Shown here piece by piece: positions 15,879 through 25,397 of a stretch of 64,000 nt of DNA. Source of the DNA: an uncultured Armatimonadota bacterium (lineage in GTDB: Bacteria; Armatimonadota; Fimbriimonadia; Fimbriimonadales; Fimbriimonadaceae); contig CAIYLG010000033.1 in NCBI GenBank assembly GCA_903927025.1, forward strand, positions 1 to 64,000, given 5' to 3'. The position numbers were made by a program, and so were the translations under genes. The notes beneath the pieces were generated by a model, which worked only from the letters and a program-made list of their open reading frames with translations, was not told where the DNA came from and did no database searches. Within the stretch, counting starts at the first letter, position 1. Each line of letters opens with the position of its first letter.

Positions 15879-17336
15879 GTGAATCGTCGTTCGTTTATCG
15901 TGGTTGGGGCAGGTTTTGGCGGGCTCGCCATCGCCCTACGTCTCTCTCATCTCGGCCATCAGGTCACCATTCTTGAGAAGACAGACCAAGTTGGTGGCCG
16001 AAATCGCAGCCTCAAGGTGAATGAATGCACCTTCGACGTTGGACCAACCTTGCTGATGATGCTGGACCCGTTCCAGAAGCTCTTCTCAGACGTCGGCGAG
16101 AAGTTTGAGGAGCACCTGCCGATTACTCTGTGCGACCCCAACTACCGCACGTTTCTTTCGGACGGAAACCGGATCAACTGCACCACCAATGTTGCTCAGA
16201 TGATTCGGCAGATCGAAAAGCTCTCCGGGCCCGAGGATGCGGCCGCGTATCCCAAGATGCTCGGCAAGCTCGCGGAGCTTTATCACGCCAGCATGCCCGC
16301 GTTTGTCCGAAGGAACTACAACTCGCCACTCGACCTTGCCACCCCTGCTGCGGCCAGCCTCGCCCTAAAGCATGGCATGCTGGGGAACCTGGCCAAAGGG
16401 ATGGAGGGGTTCTTCAAAGACCCTCGCCTTCAGATGCTGTTCTGCATCCAGACGATGTACCTTGGCCTCTCCCCATACGATGCTCCGTGGGTCTACGCGG
16501 TGCTTGTCTACATGGAGTACGGAGAAGGGATCTGGTACCCAAAGGGCGGGCTCTCGGAAATCAGCCGTGTGGTGGCAAAGCTCGCAGAGGCACGTGGAAC
16601 GGAAATTCGCTTGAACACCAGCGTCAGCAAGGTGGGCTCCAAGCACGTGATCCTCGAATCCGGCGAGAGGCTAGAAGCTGATGCGGTGATCTGCAACGCC
16701 GACCTCCCCTATGCGGAAGATGCCCTTATCGAAGCGATATCCAAGCATCCTGCCTCCAGCAAGCGCCATTCCTGCAGCTCTTACACGCTTTATATCGACT
16801 ATGAAGGTGAGCTGCCCGGGATGCTCCACCACAATATCGTTATGGGCGCCAATTTCCAGGAGAATCTTGATCAGATCTTCCACAAGGCGCAAATTCCGGA
16901 TGACCCCGCCTTCTACCTGGCGGCAAGCTGCCTCACGGACTCCACCAAGGCTCCTGCCGGGCATCTGAACCTTCAGATTCTCATTCCTTGCCCCAATCTG
17001 GATCACCCTTGGACGGATCAAGACAGCGAAGTGCTCAAGCATCGGGTGTTTGCACGTCTTGAAAAAGAGGTGGGATTTGATAAGTCGAAGATCCGAGGGA
17101 TGGCAGAGTGGACGCCGCATGAGTGGCAGTCCGAGCTGAACCTTAGCCGTGGCGCCACCTTTGGCCTGAGTCACGATTTCATGCAGAGCGCCTGCTTCCG
17201 GCCCTCCAATAAGAGTGCGACGGTGCCTGGTCTCTACTTCGTCGGTGCCAGCACCGTGCCTGGAAACGGCCTGCCGATGGTGCTTATTTCGGCGGAACTT
17301 GCCGAAGAACGATTGAGGAGGGACGGCTGCCTGTAG
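15879..17336 (+). CDS. crtI: Phytoene desaturase (CrtI family)
   Basis: A 485-residue FAD enzyme. The N-terminal dinucleotide-binding motif VVGAGFGGLAIALRLSHLGHQVTILEK lies at 8-34, with QVGGRNRS and FDVGPTLLMM following as in carotenoid desaturases. The C-terminal motif GLYFVGASTVPGNGLPMVLIS is the conserved CrtI signature. It introduces double bases of conjugation into phytoene to give lycopene-type carotenoids at the membrane. The start is GTG 15879. It precedes the acyltransferase gene by 16 bases and the phytoene synthase gene, forming an operon. Whether it acts on C40 phytoene or another chain length is not visible. Confidence 0.9.
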   Translation: MNRRSFIVVGAGFGGLAIALRLSHLGHQVTILEKTDQVGGRNRSLKVNECTFDVGPTLLMMLDPFQKLFSDVGEKFEEHLPITLCDPNYRTFLSDGNRINCTTNVAQMIRQIEKLSGPEDAAAYPKMLGKLAELYHASMPAFVRRNYNSPLDLATPAAASLALKHGMLGNLAKGMEGFFKDPRLQMLFCIQTMYLGLSPYDAPWVYAVLVYMEYGEGIWYPKGGLSEISRVVAKLAEARGTEIRLNTSVSKVGSKHVILESGERLEADAVICNADLPYAEDALIEAISKHPASSKRHSCSSYTLYIDYEGELPGMLHHNIVMGANFQENLDQIFHKAQIPDDPAFYLAASCLTDSTKAPAGHLNLQILIPCPNLDHPWTDQDSEVLKHRVFARLEKEVGFDKSKIRGMAEWTPHEWQSELNLSRGATFGLSHDFMQSACFRPSNKSATVPGLYFVGASTVPGNGLPMVLISAELAEERLRRDGCL

Positions 17337-17352
17337 CCGCCGATCCATTCTG

Positions 17353-18045
17353 ATGGGACACGCCCAGGCACAGGGACTCGCAGGGCGGGCGGTGGATGCG
17401 ATGATTCGCCGAAGCGTCCGAAAGGGGTTTCGAGGCGTGTACTGGATTCCGCCATCAGAGCCGCTCAATCAGCCCTCGATCCTGGTTCCCAACCATCACG
17501 GCTGGCACGACGGTTACGTGATGTACCACGCCATCACCAAGCTGGGGCTCCCCACACTCGATTGGATTCAGGAATTCGACACCTTTCCCCTCTTTGCCAG
17601 CATCGGTGGAATGCCGTTTCCCGCGGACGATCCGACGCGGAGGGCTCAGACCATCCGAAGAACGATTCGCCTCATGAAGGAAGAGAAGCGGAATCTTCTT
17701 CTGTTCGCGGAGCAGCAGCTCCATCGGCCCCCTGAGATTCTGCGGTTTGGAAAAGCCCTGCAGACCGTGGTCAAGCACGTTCCAGGGGTGGAAGTGGTCC
17801 CAGTCGCGATTCGGTACGAACTTTCGATGCACGAGCGCCCGGAATGCTTTCTGATGTTCGGCAAACCTCTGAAGGCAGAAGCCGCCACGCCGGACGCCAC
17901 CCGCCTGGCTGTAAAGGCGCTCTTGGATGTTCTCGCCGTAAAGGTCAGCTTTGCGCGGGAGGAGTTTGAGGAGCTGGCGAAGGGGACGCGCGACGTCAAC
18001 GAGCGGATGGATATGCGGCAAATTCCAGGATTTCGACCTAAATAA
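17353..18045 (+). CDS. PlsC-type acyltransferase in carotenoid operon
   Basis: A 230-residue protein with the acyltransferase HX4D motif NHHGWHDG (about 47-54). The family's second motif, usually FPEGTR, appears as LLLFAEQQLHRPPE and is substantially altered. PlsC-like enzymes transfer fatty acyl groups to glycerol-phosphate; relatives in carotenoid gene clusters acylate glycosylated carotenoids. Its place between crtI and crtB favours carotenoid acylation, an inference. It starts 16 bases after crtI and is followed 38 bases later by crtB. No signal peptide or clear membrane helix is seen. Confidence 0.8.
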   Translation: MGHAQAQGLAGRAVDAMIRRSVRKGFRGVYWIPPSEPLNQPSILVPNHHGWHDGYVMYHAITKLGLPTLDWIQEFDTFPLFASIGGMPFPADDPTRRAQTIRRTIRLMKEEKRNLLLFAEQQLHRPPEILRFGKALQTVVKHVPGVEVVPVAIRYELSMHERPECFLMFGKPLKAEAATPDATRLAVKALLDVLAVKVSFAREEFEELAKGTRDVNERMDMRQIPGFRPK

Positions 18046-18083
18046 CGGATGCTTGGACTTGTGACCTCGTATGGGATAAGTGG

Positions 18084-18998
18084 ATGAGTCGCTTAGGTAG
18101 GAAAGCTCCTCATATGGAATTAGAGACAACGGCCGGAGTTCCGTCTCTCGCGTCTGCGCTGGACCACAAGGAATGCCGTCGACTCCATCGCAAGTACGGC
18201 ACCACCTACTACTTCGCCACTCAGCGCCTTCCCAAGCGACTTCGCCGCCGAGTGCACGCGCTTTATGGCTTTGTGAGGGTGCCCGATGAGTGGATGGACA
18301 ACTTCCATTCCGACACCGTTACGGAGCGCGATCTCAAGATCAACGCCTACCGAAACGAGTTCCTGCGAGGGATGGATGGCGTTCGCCCTTCCCAACCGGT
18401 CGTGCGAGCCTTCTGCGATGTCGCTCGCGAAGTGACGCTTCCGCTCGAAGAGCCGTTGCTGTTTCTCGATGCGATGGCGATGGATATTTATAAGTCTCGA
18501 TATGAAACTTATGAAGATCTTCGGGAATATATGCGGGGAAGCGCGGCCTCTGTTGGTCTGATGATGTGCGACCTCCTTGAGGTTCCCACCAACGACCGGA
18601 TGCGGGCAGGAGCGGTCGCGCTCGGTGAGGCGATGCAGCTCACCAATTTCCTTCGGGACATTGGCGAAGATATGCGCCGCGGACGAATCTACATTCCTCA
18701 GGAAGATATCGACCGCTTCCATGGCGCGGATGAGGCGATTTCAACTGGGGAGACCAATCAGGCGTTCATCGATCTAATGAAGTTCGAGATCGACCGAGCG
18801 CGCAGCCTCTACTGTGAATCTGATAACGGGATCAGCCAACTTCCCACCCATGTTCGCAAGCCGGTACGTCTCGCCCGGATCCTCTACTCTCGCATTCTTG
18901 ATCGAATTGAGGACCAGGGCTACGACGTTTTTACGAAGCGTGCAAGAACGTCCCGCATGGAGAAATTCCTCACGGCGTGGCGAACGCTGCGCCCCTAG
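18084..18998 (+). CDS. crtB: Phytoene synthase
   Basis: A 304-residue trans-isoprenyl diphosphate synthase. The first Asp-rich motif is DEWMD in FVRVPDEWMDNF; the second is in LTNFLRDIGEDMRRGRIYIP, the diagnostic signature of squalene/phytoene synthases. It condenses two geranylgeranyl diphosphates to phytoene, the first committed carotenoid step. ATG 18084 is the longest start; ATG 18114 (MELETTAG) is equally plausible. Last gene of the crtI-acyltransferase-crtB run. Its 3' end overlaps the convergent peptidase gene by four bases. Confidence 0.93.
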   Translation: MSRLGRKAPHMELETTAGVPSLASALDHKECRRLHRKYGTTYYFATQRLPKRLRRRVHALYGFVRVPDEWMDNFHSDTVTERDLKINAYRNEFLRGMDGVRPSQPVVRAFCDVAREVTLPLEEPLLFLDAMAMDIYKSRYETYEDLREYMRGSAASVGLMMCDLLEVPTNDRMRAGAVALGEAMQLTNFLRDIGEDMRRGRIYIPQEDIDRFHGADEAISTGETNQAFIDLMKFEIDRARSLYCESDNGISQLPTHVRKPVRLARILYSRILDRIEDQGYDVFTKRARTSRMEKFLTAWRTLRP

Positions 18999-19837
18999 TT
19001 TTGCGAATCAATCCCGATAAACGAGAGGGACATCAGGTTCCAAACCACTCGGTGAGCTTCGACGTAGGAGGGATATTCTGCCTCCACGCTGTACCCATCT
19101 GCCCTTGAGATTCCGATCATGCGGGCGCACTGGTCGGCCTCTTCGGCACGGTTGAATTCCACGCGAATCTTGGTCGGCTCGTCAAACAGGTACGGCTTCA
19201 GCTCTGCCCGCCTTTCGACTCCCAGCTGCGCGGCCGCCTCAATCGCCGGTCCCGTTTCGCTTGGGTGAAGCAGGCGCCCCATGTATCGGCCGATCCCTTC
19301 CTTGGTGGAGTTGGTGACAATGCCATCGACCAGCGTTTCCGCCTCTCGGCACCCGGCCACGTCAGAACTCACCATCACGAGCGGCACTCCGTAGCGTCCG
19401 GCCACGCCGGCACTGAGCCCCATCTCCCCGGTCTCGATTCCGTTGACAAACAGGCGATGGACGCCCCCGGTGATGGTGTGCTCCATGATTCCGCCGTGAG
19501 TCCCCGCCATGGCGTGATAACCCACCAGGATGGCGGCGTCGAAGGTGCTGTCGATCCCCATCATCATTCCGTCAATGCCGCTGCCATGGCCGCTGACCAG
19601 TTCGATCCCGGGCTCCAGGTCCTCAATCAGAAGGTTCTTACTGTTGCCGTGGGAGTCCTTCACTACAATCCGAGTCGCCCCTGCCGCCCGAGCCCCCCGA
19701 ATCGCCGCGTTCACGTCATGCGACATCATCCGCCGGGCAAACGCGTAGTCATAAGACTTCCCATCGGGTCGACTGCACTGCGACCAAGAAACAAGCCCCG
19801 TAATGCCCTCAATATCGGCAGAGATATAGACGTTCAC
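18995..19837 (-). CDS. D-aminopeptidase DppA-like (M55 family)
   Basis: A 280-residue protein starting at GTG 19837 (MNVYISADIEGITGLVSW). The zinc ligands Asp8 and Glu10 sit at the conserved N-terminal strand. Further motifs are VVKDSHGNSKNLL and GYHAMAGTHGGIMEHT, typical of DppA-type D-aminopeptidases of family M55, which form ring-shaped decamers. An upstream in-frame ATG (19909) lies in repeat sequence and would add 24 residues absent from the family, so I reject it. It probably cleaves D-amino-acid peptides or related amides. Monocistronic. Confidence 0.9.
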   Translation of the reverse strand: MNVYISADIEGITGLVSWSQCSRPDGKSYDYAFARRMMSHDVNAAIRGARAAGATRIVVKDSHGNSKNLLIEDLEPGIELVSGHGSGIDGMMMGIDSTFDAAILVGYHAMAGTHGGIMEHTITGGVHRLFVNGIETGEMGLSAGVAGRYGVPLVMVSSDVAGCREAETLVDGIVTNSTKEGIGRYMGRLLHPSETGPAIEAAAQLGVERRAELKPYLFDEPTKIRVEFNRAEEADQCARMIGISRADGYSVEAEYPSYVEAHRVVWNLMSLSFIGIDSQN

Positions 19838-20195
19838 CCCAGAAGGGTACCGCCATTGGGAAGATGGAACGCCGGGTTTACGTGGCCTGCCGAGCCAGCC
19901 GTCAGGCAACGAGAATTGGCCGTATCACCCCAACGGGGTGGATTCTGCGGAGCGAAGGGTCGCCGCTCCCGCGGCCACCCTTGAACATGAACCCGACTGG
20001 TAACCCGGAATCATCGATCCATGTTGGTTTATGCAGAATCAACCGGTTGTGCTTCCACCTTCCCGGAGAAACAACGCCTTTGGCGTTGGGGTCGTTGGTA
20101 ACCCATATTTCCAGGGAAGCCCTGGTTTCACCAGCGCATCCCTTCCCTTTGCAGAAACAACCGCTTTGCGGTTAGAGGTTCGTCCGCGGAGCCGG
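19838..20195. repeat. Block of variable-stem hairpin repeats
   Basis: This gene-free 358-base stretch contains at least four hairpins with three-base loops: CACCCC-AAC-GGGGTG (19926-19940), CAACGCC-TTT-GGCGTTG (20072-20088), CCAGGG-AAG-CCCTGG (20111-20125) and AACCGC-TTT-GCGGTT (20159-20173). The phrases CCCGGAGAA before the second and GAGCGAAGG after the first recur elsewhere in the window. No gene is visible. Confidence 0.75.
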
Positions 20196-21176
20196 CTAGT
20201 ACGACAGGTAGCACTTATAGATCGCTTCGCCGATCGTGTTGCAGCGCTCTTGGACGTCTTCGAGGAACTCGTGGAGGCCGCCGGAGATAATGTCTTCGGC
20301 TCGCATGTAGTTCAGCTCGTTGTACAGACGCCCGATTTCCCGCTCGGCGTCGTTGATCGGAGCGAGGTCGCGGTTGCCGCTGACGCGGCGGACGCATCCC
20401 TCTACCCGTCCGACGGAGTGGCGAACCGAGGCGGGGAACTTGGGGTTGAGGAGCAGAAACTGCGCGACGCGGGCAGGGGTGACGCCCTCGTGGTACGTCT
20501 TTCGGAACGCCTCGTAGGCGCCCACCGACTTGAGCACCGCGATCCACCCGTGTACGTCCACCGGACCTCCCACGGAGCCTGCCTCGGTGGGAATCAGCGG
20601 ACCGCCTGGCGCAAAGCTGGGGAGCAGGTCGTGATACTTGACGTCCAGAATTCTCGCCGTTTGGTCGGCCCGCTCGAGGAACCGGCCGGCGTCGTGGAAG
20701 TCTCGGGTCTCCCCCATCATCAGGGTGCGGTTGGCCACGCCTTGGAACAGCTGCGAACTCTCCTTCACCTTCTCGAAGAACGTAAACGGCGACCCGGTGA
20801 GCACGCGGTCAACATCCCACTCCAGGAACTCCAGATACATCTGGTTGAGGCACTTCCACATCTCGCTGGAGATCTGGTCTCGGATGCTTCGCCCGTTCTC
20901 TCTCGCAAGCCGAATCGCGGAAAAGATCGAGGAGGTGTTCCGCTCGTCAAACCCAAAGAAGTGCAGGATATTCCGCTCGTCTTCGGTGGAATAGAGCTTG
21001 CGGTACAGCTTTTCCTGACCCGAAATCGCAAGAATCGACGACCACCGGAGCGCTTCGCCGAGGGCGGGGCTCTCCAGGCCGAAGTGGTAGTGGACGTCGA
21101 TCATCCGCGCGGTGGCTTCCGCGCGTTCGATGTACCGACCAATCCAGAACGCTGCATCAGCGTGGCGTGACAGCAT
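20196..21176 (-). CDS. Alpha-E domain protein (DUF403)
   Basis: A 326-residue, almost entirely helical protein beginning MLSRHADAAFWIGRYIERAE, the conserved start of the alpha-E family. FRKTYHEGVTPARVAQFLLLNP and EFLEDVQERCNTIGEAIYKCYL are further conserved segments. These proteins are encoded next to circularly permuted ATP-grasp enzymes and are predicted to act in a peptide-synthesis or tagging system with them. Here the ATG follows the stop of the ATP-grasp gene directly (TAGATG), so the two are translationally coupled. The biochemical role is not established in the family. Confidence 0.92.
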   Translation of the reverse strand: MLSRHADAAFWIGRYIERAEATARMIDVHYHFGLESPALGEALRWSSILAISGQEKLYRKLYSTEDERNILHFFGFDERNTSSIFSAIRLARENGRSIRDQISSEMWKCLNQMYLEFLEWDVDRVLTGSPFTFFEKVKESSQLFQGVANRTLMMGETRDFHDAGRFLERADQTARILDVKYHDLLPSFAPGGPLIPTEAGSVGGPVDVHGWIAVLKSVGAYEAFRKTYHEGVTPARVAQFLLLNPKFPASVRHSVGRVEGCVRRVSGNRDLAPINDAEREIGRLYNELNYMRAEDIISGGLHEFLEDVQERCNTIGEAIYKCYLSY

Positions 21177-22745
21177 CTACTGATTCCCTCCCGTCCGGGT
21201 TGGAAACTCGACCTTGCCCATGGTCTGTGACTGGGACATCTCGCCCATCGTTTGTGTCTGTCTCATCGCTTCGGCGGGCGTTTCCCCAAGCACCCAGGTG
21301 TCTTTGCTTCCACCGCCCTGCGAGGAGTTCACCACGTAGGAGCCCTTCCGAAGGGCGACTCGCGTGAGCCCTCCCGGCACAATCGTGACGTCGTCCTTTC
21401 CGCAAAGGATGTAGGGGCGAAGGTCCACATGCCGACCCTCAAACCCAGAATCAAAAAAGCACGGCGAGCGCGATAGCGAGATCAGTGGCTGCCCGATAAA
21501 GCCGCGCGGGTTGGCTCGTACCTTGACCACAAACTCCTCAATCTCTGCCTGCGTGGATTGCGGACCCATCAGCATTCCATAGCCGCCCGATTCGTTCGTC
21601 GCCTTGATCACCAGCTTGGAGGCGTTTTCGCAGATGTACTCAAGGTCATCCGGCTTCCAACCCATATAAGTCTCTACCTGCTCAAGGATCGGCTCCTGAT
21701 CCAGGTAGTAGCGAATCATCGCCGGCACGTAAGGATAAACGGCCTTGTCGTCGGCGACACCGGTGCCAATTCCGTTGGCCAGGGAGACGTTGCCCGTTCG
21801 GTGGGCATTCACGAGACCAGGAACGCCCAGAACGCTGTCCGGACGGAATACCAGCGGATCCAGAAAGTCGTCGTCGACGCGTCGATAAACCACGTCCACC
21901 CGCTTGGGGCCCCGCGTGGTCTTCATGTAGACGATGTTGTCCTCCACAAAGAGGTCGCGCCCTTCGACAAGTTCAATGCCCATCTGCTGAGCGAGGAAGC
22001 TGTGCTCAAAGTAGGCGGAGTTGAACACACCCGGCGTCAGCAGCACGACGTTCGGTTCGTCGCGGCCGGGCGGCGCCAATTCCCGCAGGTTGTGAAGCAG
22101 GTGTGCGGTGTAGGTGTCGTTGGGCAGCACGCGGTTCTCCCCAAAGAGGCTGGGGAACATCCGCATGAGGATGATCCGGTTTTCCAGCATGTAGGAAACG
22201 CCCGATGGGGTGCGGCAGTTGTCTTCCAGCACACGGTACGTGCCGTCTGCATCGCGAATCAGGTCGGTTCCGCAGATGTGCACATAGATGTCGCCAGGAA
22301 CATCAGCGCCGATAAAGCTCCGTCGAAAATTGGGGGCGTTGACGATGAGTTCGCGGGGAACCACGCCATCCTTGAGGATCTTGCCCTCGTGGTAGACGTC
22401 GTGCAAAAACAGGTTCAGCGCCCTCACGCGCTGGGCAAGCCCTTTCTCCACATGTCGCCACTCATCGGGCGGAATAATGCGTGGGACCAGGTCAATCGGG
22501 AACGGCTTTTCTACGCCGCGGTTGTCTCCATAGACCGTAAAGGTGATCCCCTGGCTGATAAGGGTGAGGTCGGCCAGTTCGCACCGAGCGCGGAACTCGC
22601 TCGCAGTGAGATTGCCCAACGTGCGGCACAAGTTGGCGTAGTGGGGGCGCGGACCGTTGGCGTCGAACATCTCGTCGTAGAACGAGCCGATGTCGTAGCC
22701 GTCGAACAATCCGGAGTTGTGGATTTGGACGTGCTTCTCGTTCAT
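21177..22745 (-). CDS. Circularly permuted ATP-grasp protein (DUF404/DUF407)
   Basis: A 522-residue protein from ATG 22745 ([10 protein letters not shown]). The segment [15 protein letters not shown] and later [25 protein letters not shown]-type residues ([22 protein letters not shown]) are hallmarks of the family. ATP-binding residues lie in [20 protein letters not shown] and [13 protein letters not shown]. It is a predicted ATP-dependent carboxylate-amine ligase that makes an amide bond. The longer frame starts at a TTG (22787) and is rejected. The gene is paired with the alpha-E gene, the standard arrangement. A transglutaminase gene, often third in this system, is not present here. Confidence 0.93.
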   Translation of the reverse strand: MNEKHVQIHNSGLFDGYDIGSFYDEMFDANGPRPHYANLCRTLGNLTASEFRARCELADLTLISQGITFTVYGDNRGVEKPFPIDLVPRIIPPDEWRHVEKGLAQRVRALNLFLHDVYHEGKILKDGVVPRELIVNAPNFRRSFIGADVPGDIYVHICGTDLIRDADGTYRVLEDNCRTPSGVSYMLENRIILMRMFPSLFGENRVLPNDTYTAHLLHNLRELAPPGRDEPNVVLLTPGVFNSAYFEHSFLAQQMGIELVEGRDLFVEDNIVYMKTTRGPKRVDVVYRRVDDDFLDPLVFRPDSVLGVPGLVNAHRTGNVSLANGIGTGVADDKAVYPYVPAMIRYYLDQEPILEQVETYMGWKPDDLEYICENASKLVIKATNESGGYGMLMGPQSTQAEIEEFVVKVRANPRGFIGQPLISLSRSPCFFDSGFEGRHVDLRPYILCGKDDVTIVPGGLTRVALRKGSYVVNSSQGGGSKDTWVLGETPAEAMRQTQTMGEMSQSQTMGKVEFPTRTGGNQ

Positions 22746-22826
22746 AGGCGAAGCCGTTGGTCCACACTGACTGTCTCGGCCAGACAATTATATAGCAGCA
22801 CCTTAACAGTGCATAGTGCCTAGCAA

Positions 22827-23285
22827 TTAGGCGGAGCGCTGGAGCTCTTCCCGGATCTTTCGCATCAGCCCGGTGTGCTTGCCCATATCGAACATCGCGG
22901 CGGGATTTTCCCGTGCTTCCACCGGAATCGAGAGGGGCGGCAGGGTGCGGTAGATCTCCTCTTCCCAAAGGTAGCGCGGCCACACGTGGGCATGCAGGAA
23001 CGGGTCCAGGTTGCCGTAGATGCTGTAGTTGATGCGCACCGCACCGGTCACTGACTTCACCGCGTCGCCCAGCGCCGTCATGTCCCGCAGGAACTGATCT
23101 CGCTGGGAACCGCGGAGGTCGTTGAGGGATGCCGCCTCAGGGTAGGCGAGGAGCAAGGCGTAGCCAGGAAGGAACTGGGTGTCTCCCATCACGGCAAAGC
23201 CGCTCTTCATTCTGAGAATGAGTTTGGGGTTCTCCCCACGGTCAAGCTGCAGCAGTCGCTCCGTTCCTGTCATGCACGCAAGCAT
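22827..23285 (-). CDS. HIT-like protein with altered His triad
   Basis: A 152-residue protein. YSIYGNLDPFLHAHVWPRYLW aligns with the HIT-family H-x-H-x-H-x-x-P-R signature, but the first His of the triad is Phe (FLHAHVWPR); the middle (catalytic) and third His remain. Upstream NPKLILRMKSGFAVMGDTQFLPGYALLLAY fits the HIT beta-sheet core. HIT proteins hydrolyse nucleotide phosphoanhydride or phosphoramidate bonds. In-frame ATGs at 23285 and 23273 are both possible starts. It lies about 80 bases upstream of the ATP-grasp gene on the same strand. Confidence 0.75.
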   Translation of the reverse strand: MLACMTGTERLLQLDRGENPKLILRMKSGFAVMGDTQFLPGYALLLAYPEAASLNDLRGSQRDQFLRDMTALGDAVKSVTGAVRINYSIYGNLDPFLHAHVWPRYLWEEEIYRTLPPLSIPVEARENPAAMFDMGKHTGLMRKIREELQRSA

Positions 23286-23318
23286 ACCGGCCTTGCATCG
23301 TTGCCTTATAATCTCCGG

Positions 23319-24548
23319 GTGGCATCAGAGTCGATCACAAAGACACAGCGCAGCGCGTTTATTGCTGCATGGCTAGGGTGGGGATTTGACGGTCTCGACG
23401 GGACCCTCTATCTCCTTGTTGCGGCCCCTTTCGTCAAACAGCTTTTGGGGGCGATGGCTACCCAGTCGGATGTCGCCAAGAAGGCGGCGATTATCCAGGG
23501 AGTCTTCCTCTTTGGTTGGGCGTTGGGCGGCACGGTTTTTGGCCGCATCGGCGACCGCCTTGGCCGATCCAAAACTCTGACCCTCACCATCATCACCTAT
23601 GCGGTGTTCACCGGGCTTTCGTTCTTTGCCCACGAGTGGTGGCATCTGCTGATCTTCCGCTTCATGGCGGCGCTTGGTATCGGCGGTGAGTGGGCGGCGG
23701 GGTCGGCGCTCGTCTCGGAGACCCTTCCCAAAAAGTACAGCCACTTTGCCAGCGCTACCCTGCAGAACGGCTACAACCTCGGCATGATCGTGGCGGCCCT
23801 CACGGTGGGGGCGCTTGGCAGTTGGGACTATCGCTACGTCTTCCTCATCGGTGTCATTCCCGCGTTCGCCACCATCTGGATTCGAAAGGCGGTGCCCGAG
23901 CCAGAAGAGTGGGCAGGTGAGCGCGAAACTCGCCAGATGCCCAAGATCACAGACCTGTTCAAGGGTCAGGTCCTCAGGGTGACGGTGTTCACGATGTGCC
24001 TCACCAGCATCGCCCTCTCCAGCGTTTGGGCGTTGCTGTACTACGGCCCTGCGCTGGTGCGCAGCCTGCCTGAGGTCAAGGCGCTTCCCAAAGCGGATGC
24101 CGATTCGCTCCTGCGCAGCGTCACCGTGGTCTACTGCCTCTGGAACATTGTGGGCTGCTACTTTGCCGCCATCCTTGCAAAGACCATCGGGTACCGCCGA
24201 GCGTTCGCGACCCTCATTGCCTGCTCGATGCTGACCTATCTCTTCGGGTTCAACAACATCACCACGCTGGATTCGGCGCGGATGTGGCTCAACACCGCGT
24301 TCTTCTTCAGCTCTGGCATCTTCGCCCTGTTCCCGCTATACGTTCCACCCCTCTTTCCAACCCTGCTGCGCACCACCGGAGCCGGGTTCTCCTACAATGT
24401 CGGTCGGCTCATCGCCGGCATTGCCACCATCCTGCTCGCGTTCTCTACGACGAAGGTGTCTCCGTCCCACGCCATCTGGCTCGCCGGCTTTATCTACATC
24501 CCCGGAGTCGTGCTCGCGCTGTTTATCCCGGTGCCAAAGGCGGAGTAG
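23319..24548 (+). CDS. MFS transporter
   Basis: About 409 residues with 12 predicted helices. The N-terminus AAWLGWGFDGLDGTLYLLVAAPF and the loop GRIGDRLGRSKTLTLTI (motif A-like G-x-x-x-D-R-x-G-R) identify the major facilitator superfamily. Its pattern resembles the sialate/lactate or aromatic-acid:H+ symporter groups. GTG 23319 is preferred to the upstream TTG 23301, which adds an unlikely MPYNLR. It sits in the inner membrane; the substrate is unknown. The methyltransferase gene begins six bases after its stop, so the two are co-transcribed. Confidence 0.88.
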   Translation: MASESITKTQRSAFIAAWLGWGFDGLDGTLYLLVAAPFVKQLLGAMATQSDVAKKAAIIQGVFLFGWALGGTVFGRIGDRLGRSKTLTLTIITYAVFTGLSFFAHEWWHLLIFRFMAALGIGGEWAAGSALVSETLPKKYSHFASATLQNGYNLGMIVAALTVGALGSWDYRYVFLIGVIPAFATIWIRKAVPEPEEWAGERETRQMPKITDLFKGQVLRVTVFTMCLTSIALSSVWALLYYGPALVRSLPEVKALPKADADSLLRSVTVVYCLWNIVGCYFAAILAKTIGYRRAFATLIACSMLTYLFGFNNITTLDSARMWLNTAFFFSSGIFALFPLYVPPLFPTLLRTTGAGFSYNVGRLIAGIATILLAFSTTKVSPSHAIWLAGFIYIPGVVLALFIPVPKAE

Positions 24549-24554
24549 AGGCAG

Positions 24555-25397
24555 ATGAGCTCGACGGGAAGATATCAGCCTGAGATGCCGGAAGACGAGG
24601 CTTGCGCCGCCGAATTCGGCGCGTACGCCAGCTACGAAACCAGCGACGCGCCAACCCGCTTCGACTTTCACGGCCAAAGCCCCAGCGAGGAGATCGACCG
24701 GCTTCTCGACCAGTACGTGAACCCAAATGCCAGCCTTTTGGATATTGGGTGCGGAGCCGGATTCACCCTCTGCCGCGTTGCTGCAGCAGCGAAACAGGTC
24801 TGCGGGATTGACCTGAGTGAAAAGCTCGTTATGGCGGCTCAGGCTCGTATTCTGAAGCGGGGTCTCACCAACGCCCAGGCATCCGTCGCGAACGTCTCCG
24901 ATCCGGATTGCGCCGCGAGTTTGCCGCTCGACACCTTCAACCTCGTCCTTAGCCGTAGGGGGCCCTTTCTCACAAGCCACCTCATGCCGACGCTGAGGCA
25001 AGACGCGCTCTTCGTCGTCGAGATGTTTCAGGACTACCTGGGTCTGAAGACACTTTTCGGGCGCACACCCATCTTGCCCACTACGGGAGCCGAAGCCGAC
25101 CCCGCCGTTTCCCACATGGCAAGCCTGGACATGGTCCCCGTCAGCATCCGGACCTTCTGGTTTGAAGAGTGGTTCCAGGACGAAGACCACCTTGGTCGCT
25201 ACCTGAGCCAGGGCGCCAACCTCAGCAACTGGTGGATGGACCCCTGCCCGTTCGACCCAATCCGAGACCGCGAGGCGCTCCACCTGTATGCGAAGTACAT
25301 GAGGTCGAGCGAAGGGATTCGCCTACAGGCATGCCGCAAAATCTACGTCTTCCGTCGTCAAAAGACGCAGTTCTATCCTATCGCTATGCAACTTTAA
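24555..25397 (+). CDS. SAM-dependent methyltransferase
   Basis: A 280-residue class I methyltransferase. Motif I is SLLDIGCGAGFTLCRVAA (about 60-77), followed by the acidic ribose-binding Asp in CGIDLSEKLV and motif IV-like DTFNLVLSR. The C-terminal half (about 150-280) is less typical and contains many aromatic residues (FWFEEWFQDEDHL). The acceptor substrate is unknown. It is transcribed with the upstream MFS gene. A repeat-rich stretch follows it. Confidence 0.82.
   Translation: MSSTGRYQPEMPEDEACAAEFGAYASYETSDAPTRFDFHGQSPSEEIDRLLDQYVNPNASLLDIGCGAGFTLCRVAAAAKQVCGIDLSEKLVMAAQARILKRGLTNAQASVANVSDPDCAASLPLDTFNLVLSRRGPFLTSHLMPTLRQDALFVVEMFQDYLGLKTLFGRTPILPTTGAEADPAVSHMASLDMVPVSIRTFWFEEWFQDEDHLGRYLSQGANLSNWWMDPCPFDPIRDREALHLYAKYMRSSEGIRLQACRKIYVFRRQKTQFYPIAMQL

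Noticed and set aside
19838-20195. Possible CRISPR array
   Set aside because: Repeated hairpins here differ in sequence and spacing; there are no identical direct repeats with unique equal-length spacers, and no cas genes are nearby.
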